Positions 27,292 to 36,790 of a stretch of DNA of 64,000 nt are shown in pieces. The stretch covers positions 61,507 through 125,506 of the forward strand of contig NZ_SKFG01000021.1 in assembly GCF_004344915.1 (NCBI RefSeq). The letters are read 5' to 3'. Each line of letters opens with the position of its first letter. Position 1 is the first letter of the stretch. A program made the position numbers and the translations under genes. Below the pieces are notes generated by a model that ran no database searches, was not told where the DNA came from, and saw only the letters and a program-made list of their open reading frames with translations. This DNA is from Paenibacillus albiflavus. Lineage in GTDB: Bacteria; Bacillota; Bacilli; Paenibacillales; NBRC-103111.

Positions 27292-28258
27292 GATTACCCT
27301 CCTGAGTGAATGTAAATCGACCAATTTCTCTAAATTTATCATATCGGTCTTCTTTTAGTTGCTCCTCGCTCATGCCGAGCAGAAGCTGCAAATGCTCCCA
27401 TAATGCTGTCTTGATGCTATCCGCCTGTTGAATGGGGTCCTTGTGTGCTCCTCCTTTAGGCTCGGGAATAATGCCGTCGATTACACCTAGTTCTAGAATG
27501 TGATCAGCTGTAATTTTCATAGCTTCAGCCGCCAGTAAAGACTTAGAAGCATCCCGATAAATGATAGAAGCTGCACCCTCTGGACTAATTACCGAATAAA
27601 TAGCATTCTCAAGCATCAAGACTCGGTTACCTACACCAAGTGCTAATGCTCCACCACTGCCGCCCTCTCCGATGACGACAGCTAGGATAGGTACTCGAAA
27701 TGATGCCATTTCCATTAAATTAAGGGCAATTGCTTGACCTTGCCCCCGCTCCTCAGCGGCATTACCTGGAAATGCACCCTTTGTATCTATAAAAGTGATG
27801 ATCGGCCGATTGAATTTATCAGCTTGTTGCATCAAACGTAAAGCCTTACGATACCCTTCCGGATGTGGGCAACCAAAATTGCGGGCAATGTTATCTTTTG
27901 TATCTTTACCCTTCTGGTGACCTACAATTGTTACAGGAATTCCATTTATTTTGGCAAGTCCTCCAACAATAGCTAAATCATCGCCATAAACCCGATCTCC
28001 ATGCAGTTCAACAAAATCGGTAAAAATAGCATTGATGTAATCCATTGTCGTTGGACGGGCAGGATGTCTTGCAATCTGCATTTTCTGAGAAGCCGTCATC
28101 GAGCTGTACAGCTCTTCTTCGAGTGTAGCATAACGTTCCTCTAAACGCTTGATTTCATCATTGAAATCAATCCCTTTATCTTCGCCAAACCTGCGCAATT
28201 CCTCAATCTTCGATCGAAGCTCGACAAGCGGCTGTTCAAAAGCCAATTCAACCGCCAT
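27278..28258 (-). CDS. accA: Acetyl-CoA carboxylase carboxyltransferase subunit alpha
   Basis: The 326-residue alpha subunit of carboxyltransferase passes carboxyl groups from carboxybiotin to acetyl-CoA in fatty acid synthesis. The crotonase-fold motifs [52 protein letters not shown] and [14 protein letters not shown] are present. It overlaps accD by 11 bases and pyk by 14 bases, so all three are probably one transcript. Confidence 0.97.
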   Translation of the reverse strand: MAVELAFEQPLVELRSKIEELRRFGEDKGIDFNDEIKRLEERYATLEEELYSSMTASQKMQIARHPARPTTMDYINAIFTDFVELHGDRVYGDDLAIVGGLAKINGIPVTIVGHQKGKDTKDNIARNFGCPHPEGYRKALRLMQQADKFNRPIITFIDTKGAFPGNAAEERGQGQAIALNLMEMASFRVPILAVVIGEGGSGGALALGVGNRVLMLENAIYSVISPEGAASIIYRDASKSLLAAEAMKITADHILELGVIDGIIPEPKGGAHKDPIQQADSIKTALWEHLQLLLGMSEEQLKEDRYDKFREIGRFTFTQEGNHAQN

Positions 28259-29114
28259 TTGACACTTCTCCCTTCATTCCGTGAATATCAAGTAATTTAA
28301 TAATCGTATTACGCATATCCTTACGATGTACAACCTTATCTAGTTGTCCATGTGCCAAGTTAAACTCAGCGGTTTGAAAATTCTCAGGCAGCTTTTGACG
28401 AATCGTCTGCTCAATTACACGTCGGCCCGTGAACCCAAAGGAAGTTGCTGGCTCAGCAATAATGATATCACCCAGCATCGCAAATGACGCTGAAACACCA
28501 CCGAAGGTCGGATCTGTGATGACGGATATGTAAAGCCCGCCGTTCTCATTCAGCTTCGACACTGCAGCGCTTGTTTTGGCCATCTGCATCAGACTTAGAA
28601 TACTTTCCTGCATACGAGCTCCACCTGAAGTGGAGAATAGAATAACAGGAACGTTTTGCTCGATTGCGTATTCGATCGTATTCGCTATCTTTTCACCGAC
28701 AACAGATCCTAAGGAGCCTCCCATAAAATCAAAACTCATAGCACCAATAGCAACGGGAAAACCACCTATTGTAGCAGATCCTGTGACGATCGCATCCTGT
28801 AAACCAGTAGAAGATTGCGCCTTTGCAAGTTTGCTTGGATAATCAGGAAACTCCAGCGGATCTTCTGAAATCATTTCCTTATCAAACTCCACGAAACTGT
28901 CTTCATCAATCATGATCATGATGCGTTCAACAGCAGACAGCTTGTAATGGTATCCGCAAACATTGCAAACTTTAAGGTTCATCTCCAATTCCTTACTATA
29001 CTGGATTGTCCCGCAACTCGGACATTTATTCATAAGTCCTTCAGGAATTTCACGTTTTTGTCTATCGGATGGAATTGTTGCATACTTTCGTTTTTGAAAA
29101 AGATCCTTAAGCAC
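28248..29114 (-). CDS. accD: Acetyl-CoA carboxylase carboxyltransferase subunit beta
   Basis: The 288-residue beta subunit begins at a GTG at 29114, positioned five bases after a GAGGTG site. An N-terminal zinc ribbon is formed by CPSC and CNVC pairs, which bind DNA or RNA in the E. coli enzyme. The carboxyltransferase core shows [33 protein letters not shown] and [18 protein letters not shown]. First gene of accD-accA-pyk; a promoter in 29115-29231 is expected but none stands out. Confidence 0.96.
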   Translation of the reverse strand: MLKDLFQKRKYATIPSDRQKREIPEGLMNKCPSCGTIQYSKELEMNLKVCNVCGYHYKLSAVERIMIMIDEDSFVEFDKEMISEDPLEFPDYPSKLAKAQSSTGLQDAIVTGSATIGGFPVAIGAMSFDFMGGSLGSVVGEKIANTIEYAIEQNVPVILFSTSGGARMQESILSLMQMAKTSAAVSKLNENGGLYISVITDPTFGGVSASFAMLGDIIIAEPATSFGFTGRRVIEQTIRQKLPENFQTAEFNLAHGQLDKVVHRKDMRNTIIKLLDIHGMKGEVSNGG

Positions 29115-29231
29115 CTCAGCACCTCACTGACTCAAAATCTATGGTATGGCAGAAAGCCTGATTTGGAGATTCTTGATGTCACACACTCGCCCATATCTCA
29201 CGTAATGTAAGGCATAAATTCTTTATCACGG

Positions 29232-29260
29232 AAAAAGACATGTCCGGAAGCCGAACATGT
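29232..29260 (-). terminator. Terminator of the 62-residue gene upstream of accD
   Basis: ACATGTCCGG (29238-29247) pairs with CCGAACATGT (29251-29260) with one mismatch, followed on the minus strand by CTTTTT. It sits 9 bases past the stop codon at 29269. Confidence 0.8.
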
Positions 29261-29268
29261 GCGCTCTA

Positions 29269-29457
29269 TTACCTATGTAATATGGAATTTAACACCTCTT
29301 GAACTTCTTCAAGCTCTCCTTCTGGTACAAGTATTTCAAATTGGTTTTTTGTCATACTGATCGCACGGACTTGAACGAGAAAACCTTCTTCGGTCAAATT
29401 CTGCTTGATTCGTTCGGCGATTTTAGCCGTAGGCGCAATATAAATCACCGTCCACAT
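29269..29457 (-). CDS. Small conserved protein with a ferredoxin-like signal-transducer pattern
   Basis: A 62-residue product. The ATG at 29457 follows GGAGG by 10 bases, with a TTG 6 bases upstream as an alternative. The sequence MWTVIYIAPTAKIAERIKQNLTEEGFLVQVR... ends EVQEVLNSIL and has a beta-alpha-beta-beta-alpha pattern like DUF2007-type putative signal-transducing proteins. Function is unknown. It has its own terminator and sits alone between the PgpA-like gene and accD. Confidence 0.75.
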   Translation of the reverse strand: MWTVIYIAPTAKIAERIKQNLTEEGFLVQVRAISMTKNQFEILVPEGELEEVQEVLNSILHR

Positions 29458-29611
29458 TCGCAAAAAACCTCCTTAAATTTGTGAAGGATAAATAATTTCA
29501 ACATACGATGTTGCCGTCTAGGTGCCCGTACAATGGATTAATGATACCACATCAATCGAATTACAGGCAAGAATAGCGCTTCATTATGCTTGGGAATAGC
29601 AGCTAATTGCG

Positions 29612-30106
29612 CTAAAAATTAGTTAAATAATCAGCTGAATTCCCATTCTGATGCGCAATTCTAGCGGAAGCCGCCGCAGCTAGACCAGCCACTAAATCAT
29701 CCAAAAAAACATGAATCGCATGTTTGTCATCATTCAATCGGCGAATCACGCCGATTTTCTGCTTGTCCAGATATCCAAAAGAAGTAAGGCCTATCATACC
29801 ATATACATGTACAATCCCCAGTGCCAGCGTCTCATCCACGCCATAAAGACCTTCATCAGCTTCCATAATCGCTTGCAAAGGCTGCGGAAGCAGCTTCTGC
29901 TCTGCCAGTTCATCAAGCGCAATTCCCGTATATAAGGTAAACTGCACTTCACGCTTGGCAAGCACAGCATATACACTCTCCTCACATGATTCTATGGTCA
30001 GAAGAGGATTGTATGGCTTCTGCAGCTTGTAAACGATTTTTGCTATTTGAGGAACTGTTACTCCGCGTTTTTTAAGCACATTCAAAATATGTTCAAGTGA
30101 ATTCAT
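29612..30106 (-). CDS. Phosphatidylglycerophosphatase A-like protein, YutG type
   Basis: The product is 164 residues from the ATG at 30106, which follows GGGAGGA by eight bases; the upstream ORF extension lacks support. It contains the PgpA/YutG elements ESVYAVLAKREVQ, ALDELAE, EADEGLYGVDETLALGIVHVYGMIG and HVFLDDLVAGLAAAAS. PgpA dephosphorylates phosphatidylglycerol phosphate; for YutG-type proteins the precise substrate is not settled. No strong membrane segment is seen. It follows dnaE after a hairpin at 30121-30152. Confidence 0.82.
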   Translation of the reverse strand: MNSLEHILNVLKKRGVTVPQIAKIVYKLQKPYNPLLTIESCEESVYAVLAKREVQFTLYTGIALDELAEQKLLPQPLQAIMEADEGLYGVDETLALGIVHVYGMIGLTSFGYLDKQKIGVIRRLNDDKHAIHVFLDDLVAGLAAAASARIAHQNGNSADYLTNF

Positions 30107-30120
30107 ATATAAAATCCTCC

Positions 30121-30152
30121 CTTGTCCGGATTTTACAATGTATGCGGACAAG
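30121..30152 (-). other. Hairpin between dnaE and the PgpA-like gene, next to the ribosome site
   Basis: CTTGTCCG (30121-30128) and CGGACAAG (30145-30152) can form an 8-bp stem that ends one to two bases before the GGGAGG ribosome site. No T-run follows, so it is not a standard terminator. Confidence 0.45.
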
Positions 30153-30159
30153 AGTGGTT

Positions 30160-33100
30160 TTATTTCACAAAGACTGAATCATTGCCTAAAACCACCTGGA
30201 TTTGTCTAATTAATTCAGGTGAAGGCTGAACCTGATACGTTTCACTTAAAGCGATACTTCGACGGCCATTTTCATAGAACAAAATTACTGAAAGTGGTCC
30301 TGTATGCTTCTTAAGCAATTGCTTAAGTAGTGAAAGCTTACTCGGATGCTCATGTTCAGGTGCAATTCTTATATACACCCTTTGAGCGTTGCCACTTTGG
30401 TTTACGACTTTCTCTGCTGGTATCGAATCAGCAATTGCTTGTGATTCTAGCTTCTTACCACTCACATTTGACTGCGAAAGACGTTCCTCCGTAGCCTTCG
30501 TAAAGTGATTACGCCGTCCTGCTGCTGGAGCAGGTTGGAGTGGGCGCTGCGCTTTACGAATTTTGCGAGCAGCATCAGGATCGGTAAGCAAACAAACTTC
30601 ATCCGCTATTATTTTAAATGATTCTTCGTCTCCATGCTGTAATTTACCTCTCACTACTAGCAAGTTCCCTTTTTGAACCAGTGGGGCAACCTGCTTCCAG
30701 GTTCGCGTGAACATCACAACTTCCGTTCGCAGAATTCGATCCTCCAAATCCATGAAAGCCATAGGATCGCCTTTTTTGGTGATGATCGTCTTCACCCCTG
30801 CTACCATTCCCGCTATGACAACATCAGCTCCTTCAGCATACTCCTGAAGATGATGTAATGGATCGACATTTAGCTGCTCCATCGTTTCATCATGTGCATC
30901 AAGTGGATGTCCTGAAATGAATAATCCTAGCAGTTCGCGTTCAAATTCGAGAATTTGCGTTTGCGTATACGCCCGAATATCAGGATACTCAACCTGCCAA
31001 TTCGGTTCTTCTGTGAATCCGAACAAATGAAGCTGCAAATCGTCGCGTTCCTTGCGCCATTTGACCGCAGCTTCAACCGTTTCGTCGAGCATCCCGATGA
31101 GCTGCGCACGATGTCCTGGCAATTCATCAAATGCGCCGCCTTGAATTAGAGATTCTATCACGCGCTTATTGCAGACGCGCAGGTCCACACGCTGGCAGAA
31201 ATCAAGCAGCGAGGTGAAGGGACCGTGACGACGCTCGGCTAGAATAGCGTCAATCGCTTGTGTGCCGACATTCTTGATGGCGGCAAGTCCGAAGCGGATC
31301 GCCCCGCGATCCGCTTGTGCTGCGCCTGTCGCTTGCAGCGCAGGCGAGCTGCCTTCGTGCTGCTCCCCGCGAGGAGCCAGCGGCGTGAAGGTCACGCCGC
31401 TCTCGTTCACATCGGGGGGCAGCACGGTTAGCTGCATACGTCGGCATTCATCGACGTATTCGGCCACTTTGCGGTGGCTGCCCATCACCGCAGTAAGCAT
31501 CGAGGCCATAAAATGCCTCGGATAATGAGCTTTCAGATAAGCGGTCTGAAAGGCGAGCACCCCGTATGCGGTCGCATGCGCCCGTGGGAAGCCGTAATCC
31601 GCGAAGCGTACAATCATGTCATAGACATGATTGGCATCAGCTTCTGCGTATCCCTGCCCCACTGCTCCTCTCACAAAATGTTCCCGCTCCTTATCCAATA
31701 CCTCGCGCTTCTTCTTGGAAACCGCTCTTCTTAGCAGATCGGCTTCTCCAAGCGAGAATCCTGCCATCTTGGACGCGATTTGCATAATTTGCTCTTGGTA
31801 CACGATGATTCCATAGGTATCGCCCAGAATTTCTTCTAGCGATGGATGCGGATATTCTACTTGTACAAGCCCATGCTTGCCCGCAATATACTTCGGAATA
31901 AATTCCATCGGACCAGGACGATAAAGAGCTAGAACTGAAATAATATCTTCAAATTCTGAAGGCTTCAGTTCTTTGAGCACTCGTCTTACACCCGTGGATT
32001 CCAGTTGAAATATCCCTGTCGTTTCCCCGCGAACAAGCAGCTCGTACGTTAAAGCATCTTCATTCATATTGATTTGGGTAAAATCAATTGTCGTGTTATC
32101 CTGCTCCTTGATCCATTCCACGGTCCGTTCAATAATCGAAAGTGTTCGCAGACCTAGAAAGTCCATTTTGAGCAAGCCTATTCGCTCTAAATGTTCCATT
32201 GAATACTGCGTTAATGCAGAGCCGCCTGTACCTTCTTGCAGCGGTACGTATTCAGTTAAGGGTTCTCTGGAAATCACCACACCTGCAGCATGTGTCGAGG
32301 CATGACGTGGCATTCCTTCGACACGCTTCGCCATATCCAGCAGCTCGGCTACTTTGGCATTCTGATCCGCCAGCTTGCGCAAATCCTCATTTTGCACAAT
32401 CGCATCTTCAATTGTTACACCAAGATAGCCTGGAATCATTTTGGCAGCACGGTCTACATCATTAAACGGCAAATTGAGCACACGACCGACATCCCGTACA
32501 GCAGCTCTTGCCGCCATCGTTCCAAATGTAATAATCTGCGCGACATGATCCTCACCATACTTCCGAACAACATATTCGATGACTTCATCACGCCTTAAAT
32601 CACTGAAGTCAATATCGATATCGGGCATGGAGATACGTTCAGGATTGAGGAAGCGTTCGAATAGCAATTTATATTTAATCGGGTCTACATTCGTAATATG
32701 CAAAGTATAAGCAACTAAGCTGCCCGCGGATGACCCCCGACCAGGGCCGACCATAATCCCTTTCCGATGTGCATATGAAATAAAATCCCAAACAATAAGA
32801 AAATAATCCGAAAAACCCATTCGAGCTATAATTTCAAGTTCGTATTGAAGTCTAGTCTCGAGCTTTTCACGATAGGCCAGATCCGTTAACTGCGCACCAT
32901 AACGCTCCTCAAGCCCTTTCTTGCATAGCTCAGCTAGATAGGACTCAGAATTCATCCCTTCAGGAATCGGTTCAAAAATAGGCAGAATCGATTTGCCGAA
33001 CTCCAGCTCCAAGTTGCATTTGTCGGCTACTTGCAGGGTATTAGCTAAAGCTTCAGGTACATGCGGGAATAATCGCGCCATTTCATCCGCTGATTTCAGA

Positions 33101-33828
33101 TATAACTGGCTTGAGCTAAATTTCAAGCGACCCTCATCTTCTACTGTCTTGCCTGTTCCAATGCAAAGCAATATGTCCTGCACCGCCGCATCGGGCTCCC
33201 ACACATAGTGCACATCATTCGTCGCAATAAGCGGGATGCCCGTCTCACGTGCCAATTCGATCATCGACACATTGACTTTACGCTGTTCGATCAAGCTATG
33301 ATCTTGCAGCTCTAAGTAAAAATCCTCACCAAAAATATCACGATAACGCTCAGCAGCAGCCTTGGCCTCATCCTTACGATCATGCAGCAGGTGCTGTGAT
33401 ACTTCACTGCCTAGACATGCACTTAAACACACAAGCCCTTCGGCATGCTTGCGAAGCGCTTCCGCGTCGATTCTAGGTTTATAATGAAACCCCCGTAAAT
33501 GAGCAAGTGAATTTAGCTTCATTAAATTACGGTAACCTTGTATATTCTTAGCCAGCAAAATCAGGTGATAGATCGGCTGCTCCTGCCTCGTTCCTCTATC
33601 CGTCATTGAACCTGCCGTATAGTAAGCTTCCATCCCGATAATCGGTTTGATTCCATGCTCCTTGCAAGCCCGATAGAAAGCAATTGCCCCGTACATCACG
33701 CCATGATCAGTCAAGGCAAGCGAGTCCATGCCCAGTTCCGCTGCATGCCGAACCAGGTCTGTAATCCGAGCAGCACCATCAAGCAAGCTATATTCACTAT
33801 GTACATGCAGATGGACAAAACGACTCAT
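30160..33828 (-). CDS. dnaE: DNA polymerase III subunit alpha, DnaE type
   Basis: The product is 1222 residues from the ATG at 33828 behind AAGGGAGG; the frame is open further upstream but unconserved. The PHP domain begins HLHVHSEYSLLDG. The palm catalytic Asp triad includes PDIDIDFSD at about residues 399-407, and GPGRGSSAGSLVAY and AAGVVISREPL are family motifs. A tandem HhH/finger region and OB fold follow (about 1050 onward), then a divergent C-terminal tail. DnaE in low-GC Gram-positives works with PolC and extends lagging-strand primers. DNA coding residues about 790-880 is GC-rich and includes a non-conserved insert. Confidence 0.96.
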   Translation of the reverse strand: MSRFVHLHVHSEYSLLDGAARITDLVRHAAELGMDSLALTDHGVMYGAIAFYRACKEHGIKPIIGMEAYYTAGSMTDRGTRQEQPIYHLILLAKNIQGYRNLMKLNSLAHLRGFHYKPRIDAEALRKHAEGLVCLSACLGSEVSQHLLHDRKDEAKAAAERYRDIFGEDFYLELQDHSLIEQRKVNVSMIELARETGIPLIATNDVHYVWEPDAAVQDILLCIGTGKTVEDEGRLKFSSSQLYLKSADEMARLFPHVPEALANTLQVADKCNLELEFGKSILPIFEPIPEGMNSESYLAELCKKGLEERYGAQLTDLAYREKLETRLQYELEIIARMGFSDYFLIVWDFISYAHRKGIMVGPGRGSSAGSLVAYTLHITNVDPIKYKLLFERFLNPERISMPDIDIDFSDLRRDEVIEYVVRKYGEDHVAQIITFGTMAARAAVRDVGRVLNLPFNDVDRAAKMIPGYLGVTIEDAIVQNEDLRKLADQNAKVAELLDMAKRVEGMPRHASTHAAGVVISREPLTEYVPLQEGTGGSALTQYSMEHLERIGLLKMDFLGLRTLSIIERTVEWIKEQDNTTIDFTQINMNEDALTYELLVRGETTGIFQLESTGVRRVLKELKPSEFEDIISVLALYRPGPMEFIPKYIAGKHGLVQVEYPHPSLEEILGDTYGIIVYQEQIMQIASKMAGFSLGEADLLRRAVSKKKREVLDKEREHFVRGAVGQGYAEADANHVYDMIVRFADYGFPRAHATAYGVLAFQTAYLKAHYPRHFMASMLTAVMGSHRKVAEYVDECRRMQLTVLPPDVNESGVTFTPLAPRGEQHEGSSPALQATGAAQADRGAIRFGLAAIKNVGTQAIDAILAERRHGPFTSLLDFCQRVDLRVCNKRVIESLIQGGAFDELPGHRAQLIGMLDETVEAAVKWRKERDDLQLHLFGFTEEPNWQVEYPDIRAYTQTQILEFERELLGLFISGHPLDAHDETMEQLNVDPLHHLQEYAEGADVVIAGMVAGVKTIITKKGDPMAFMDLEDRILRTEVVMFTRTWKQVAPLVQKGNLLVVRGKLQHGDEESFKIIADEVCLLTDPDAARKIRKAQRPLQPAPAAGRRNHFTKATEERLSQSNVSGKKLESQAIADSIPAEKVVNQSGNAQRVYIRIAPEHEHPSKLSLLKQLLKKHTGPLSVILFYENGRRSIALSETYQVQPSPELIRQIQVVLGNDSVFVK

Positions 33829-33955
33829 TTGCGAACTACCTCCCTTATCTGATAAATGTATCATCATTTTATCATATTCACCGGTACTAGTCCCATAAGA
33901 TTGATAGTAGACAAGTATCATAGGAACAATTTGTCCAGCACGAATGCGGAAAGTA

Positions 33956-34061
33956 GGTATAACGGGGGCAAAGTTTACGTGTCTCCTTTGAAATCGATAT
34001 TGTTACCATTAAATAAATTAAAAAGAATTCGATTTCAACAGAGACTTGAACCCGTTATACC
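33956..34061. repeat. 106-bp nested inverted repeat in the dnaE-ytrH gap
   Basis: The outer arms GGTATAACGGG (33956-33966) and CCCGTTATACC (34051-34061) match over 11 bases. Inside them GTCTC (33981-33985) pairs with GAGAC (34041-34045) and GAAATCGA with TCGATTTC (33990-33997 and 34029-34036). The central loop is AT-rich. The element lies in the 318-base gap between divergent dnaE and ytrH. Nothing else was recognised there apart from the dnaE and ytrH ribosome sites. It could be a structured leader, a protein-binding region or a small non-autonomous mobile element. Confidence 0.65.
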
Positions 34062-34146
34062 GAATTGCAGCATAAAGGTCTGCTGGACAATTTTGATGTG
34101 AGACAAGTCAGCTTACAATCTTATGCGACCTAGGGAGGTGCGGCAG

Positions 34147-34479
34147 ATGACTTCATTCGTATCGAAAATGATTGATGAGTTTTTCATCGCTTTTGGCGTG
34201 GTGATTGGAGGTTGTATTTTGGCTGGGATTGCAGCCGTAATTACACTTAAGAATCCAACGGAGCAGATGGAGCTGATTTCGGAGAATATTAAAATATGGG
34301 CGGTTGTTGTTGCAGTTGGAGGAACGATTGATCCGATACGATCGATTCAGAGCAACTTTCTTGATGGTCAAATTTCGCCTGCAATCAAACAAATTTTATA
34401 TATTTTAGCCGCTTATTTAGGTGCGCATCTTGCTACAACCCTTATCCAATGGATTGCCAAAGGAGGAGTCGAGTCTTGA
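34147..34479 (+). CDS. ytrH: Sporulation membrane protein YtrH
   Basis: The 110-residue product starts at the ATG at 34147, behind GGGAGGTG. It has two to three hydrophobic segments (about residues 11-33, 50-65 and 80-100) and matches YtrH, a SigE-dependent protein needed for efficient sporulation in B. subtilis. Its stop overlaps the TTG start of ytrI by four bases. Confidence 0.9.
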   Translation: MTSFVSKMIDEFFIAFGVVIGGCILAGIAAVITLKNPTEQMELISENIKIWAVVVAVGGTIDPIRSIQSNFLDGQISPAIKQILYILAAYLGAHLATTLIQWIAKGGVES

Positions 34480-34970
34480 AGGGGCTTGCTTCCATCTCTT
34501 TCACCCAAGGAATAGGACTTCTATTATTAGGAGGGATTATTGGAGCTGCGATCTTCATGCTCGTCTACCATCATAATTTCAGTGTCATTGTGGATGAGAA
34601 TCACATCCTGCGCAATCAAACGATTGAGTTAACTGAAGATCTTGATCATATGCGCAAGAACGAGAAGAAGAGCACCGTCATTAAACAAATCGATGCCCGT
34701 TTACAAGAGGATGGGACTCAGCATTTAACTGCCAGCCTGAAAGAGGAGCTAGAGAAGAAGGTACGCGCTAGCCTTAAAATCGTATATGAACAGAAAATTA
34801 CGACAGCCAAGGAGAACATTCTAGTCTATGAAAAATTGATAACGAATCGAAACAGCTATCTGGTTCTCGACAAGCATTTTAATGTCACGGTCAAGTTTTT
34901 CACCTTGATCGGCACGGAATTGACCGTTTGGTTCACAGCCAAAGAAGTTCATCTTCCTGAACCTGAGTAA
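34476..34970 (+). CDS. ytrI: Sporulation membrane protein YtrI
   Basis: The 164-residue product begins at a TTG at 34476, with AAAGGAGG upstream, overlapping ytrH by four bases. One N-terminal membrane segment (about residues 10-32) is followed by a coiled-coil-like stretch ENHILRNQTIELTEDLDHM and a cytoplasmic or intermembrane domain. YtrI is found with YtrH in Bacillales and is required for normal sporulation. Confidence 0.88.
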   Translation: MKGLASISFTQGIGLLLLGGIIGAAIFMLVYHHNFSVIVDENHILRNQTIELTEDLDHMRKNEKKSTVIKQIDARLQEDGTQHLTASLKEELEKKVRASLKIVYEQKITTAKENILVYEKLITNRNSYLVLDKHFNVTVKFFTLIGTELTVWFTAKEVHLPEPE

Positions 34971-35056
34971 TGAAATTGTCACGCTTTCTCCCTTGCATTC
35001 CAATCTTATTCACTCTACATTATTAGAATAATAGTTCTCTTGGGAGGAGTCTTTTT

Positions 35057-35356
35057 GTGATTCTAACATTTCAGTATATTTTGTCAGCGTCAATCATCAT
35101 CACACTTGGATTGTCGGTATTCTATGCTTTGCGATATCGAAGACAATCCGATCCGATTCGACGAGGCATACTTGCTGCACGAATGAATATTTGCATGGGC
35201 TTAATGCTCATCCTGTTCTCGATCAGCCAATTATTCTTTTTTACAGATACTGCGGTTAGGCGAATTATCGGCACCATTTTTATGCTAGTTGGATTATTTA
35301 ATTTATATTCCGGCTTGCGCAATCACGCGGCTTTCACCAGAAACAAAAAGTCCTAG
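35057..35356 (+). CDS. ytpI: YtpI-like membrane protein
   Basis: The 99-residue product starts at a GTG at 35057, nine bases after GGGAGGAG. Three membrane segments are visible (about 7-25, 45-63, 68-86), with the basic motif RYRRQSDPIRRG between the first two. The YtpI family has no assigned function. The neighbour order ytrH-ytrI-ytpI facing ytoI resembles B. subtilis. Its TAG stop lies inside the left arm of a terminator shared with ytoI. Confidence 0.85.
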   Translation: MILTFQYILSASIIITLGLSVFYALRYRRQSDPIRRGILAARMNICMGLMLILFSISQLFFFTDTAVRRIIGTIFMLVGLFNLYSGLRNHAAFTRNKKS

Positions 35357-35371
35357 TAATTTACTAGGACT
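35344..35371. terminator. Shared terminator holding the stop codons of ytpI and ytoI
   Basis: AGTCCTAGTAA (35349-35359) and TTACTAGGACT (35361-35371) are perfect arms. The ytpI TAG is at 35354-35356 in one arm and the ytoI TAG (plus-strand CTA) at 35364-35366 in the other. Five T follow on the minus strand. Confidence 0.85.
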
Positions 35372-36701
35372 GATCAATAAATTGAGCGGTTAGCATGGCT
35401 CTTGCTGCAACTGTATCATTGCAATAAATATTGACATCGATTTTGACGAATTTACGAGTGATATCAATGATGGTTGGATGAATTTCGATGACGTTCTCGA
35501 TTTGAAGCGGTCTGATAAAGTAACTGGATATATTATCCAAAACCAGATCTCCCTTCTTATAATCTTGAACAACGCGGAATGCGGCCTGATTCATTAAGGT
35601 CATAAGTAAACCCTCGGATACCGTACCCAGATAATTGGTCATTTGCGGCGTTATACTGCCTTGGAATACCAAGCCGCCAGATTCATTCCGTGATTCCGTA
35701 AAACCTCCCCACATCTGCATTTCAAATGTCTCACTGCTATGCTGTTCCTTCTGGATATGCTGCATAGCCTTCAGAACATCCTGACGAGAGATGACACCGA
35801 CAATTTTGCGGCTGCCATCAACGACCGGAAGCAATTCAATCCCCTCCCAGACCATCATATGTGCTGCTGAGGCAACGGAAGTGTTGCGATTCACAGTTAG
35901 TGGATTGCGCGTCATCAATTTCTCTATCGTAGACCCCTCAGGTGCTCTTACGACGTCCTTCGTCGTTACAATCCCAATTACGCGATTCCATTCATCCACA
36001 ACAGGATATCTGCTGTGATGCGTTTCTTCAACAAGTTTATTCCATTCCTTGCTTAAGGCACTTGCTTTCAGGGTATACACATGCCGATCAGGCTTCATGA
36101 TATCTTCAACAATCATGATTTTCTTCTTAATTAATCGGTCATATAAGGCTCGATTAATCATCGATGCAACCGTGAAGGTATCATATGTAGATGAAATAAT
36201 CGGCAGACGCAGCTTATCTGCTAACGCCTTAACTTCTTCTGATGTCGAGAAACCGCCTGTTATTAAGACTGCAGCGCCTGATTGAAGCGCACAGATATGC
36301 GCCTTATTACGATTACCTACGATAAGAAGCGAGCCAGGCTCAATATAGCGCATCATCGCATCCTGCTGCATAGCACCTATAACAAATTTATTTAAGGTCT
36401 TGTTAAGTCCTCCAACGCCGCCTAAGACGACACCTTCAACGATTCTTACAACTTCCTCGAATGTTAGATTATCAATATTCTGACGCAGCTTCTTCTCAAC
36501 ACGGACTGTACCAATTCGTTCCTTCGTCGATACAAGTCCGATACTCTCTGCCTCTTTAATTGCGCGATAAGCTGTGCCTTCACTAACGGACAGATTCTTC
36601 GCAATCTTACGTACAGAGATTTTACTACCAAGCTTAAGCTCTGTAATATAATTTAAAATTTGTTCGTGCTTCGTAGTTTCAAGTGCATTCTTCGTCGACA
36701 A
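35364..36701 (-). CDS. ytoI: CBS-domain transcriptional regulator, YtoI type
   Basis: The 445-residue product starts at a TTG at 36701, six bases after GAGGTG; an upstream in-frame GTG overlaps the ribosome site. Domains in order are a winged-helix DNA-binding part (10-70, VRKIAKNLSVSEGTAYRAIKEAE), a DRTGG domain (about 80-180), two CBS repeats (about 190-310, with DVVRAPEGSTIEKLM and GVISRQDVLKAM), and a hotdog thioesterase-like domain (about 330-440). CBS pairs bind adenine nucleotides, so it probably senses a nucleotide. The target is unknown. It converges with ytpI. Confidence 0.92.
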   Translation of the reverse strand: MSTKNALETTKHEQILNYITELKLGSKISVRKIAKNLSVSEGTAYRAIKEAESIGLVSTKERIGTVRVEKKLRQNIDNLTFEEVVRIVEGVVLGGVGGLNKTLNKFVIGAMQQDAMMRYIEPGSLLIVGNRNKAHICALQSGAAVLITGGFSTSEEVKALADKLRLPIISSTYDTFTVASMINRALYDRLIKKKIMIVEDIMKPDRHVYTLKASALSKEWNKLVEETHHSRYPVVDEWNRVIGIVTTKDVVRAPEGSTIEKLMTRNPLTVNRNTSVASAAHMMVWEGIELLPVVDGSRKIVGVISRQDVLKAMQHIQKEQHSSETFEMQMWGGFTESRNESGGLVFQGSITPQMTNYLGTVSEGLLMTLMNQAAFRVVQDYKKGDLVLDNISSYFIRPLQIENVIEIHPTIIDITRKFVKIDVNIYCNDTVAARAMLTAQFIDQS

Positions 36702-36790
36702 TCTATTCACCTCACAACGACATTGCTTGTAACCTAAGACCTGTAGTTTCTTAATAATTACTATTATTATAAATGAAAAACACAGCAGAA

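Noticed and set aside
35989..36710. Upstream GTG at 36710 as ytoI start
   Set aside because: It overlaps the GAGGTG ribosome site; the TTG at 36701 is correctly spaced.
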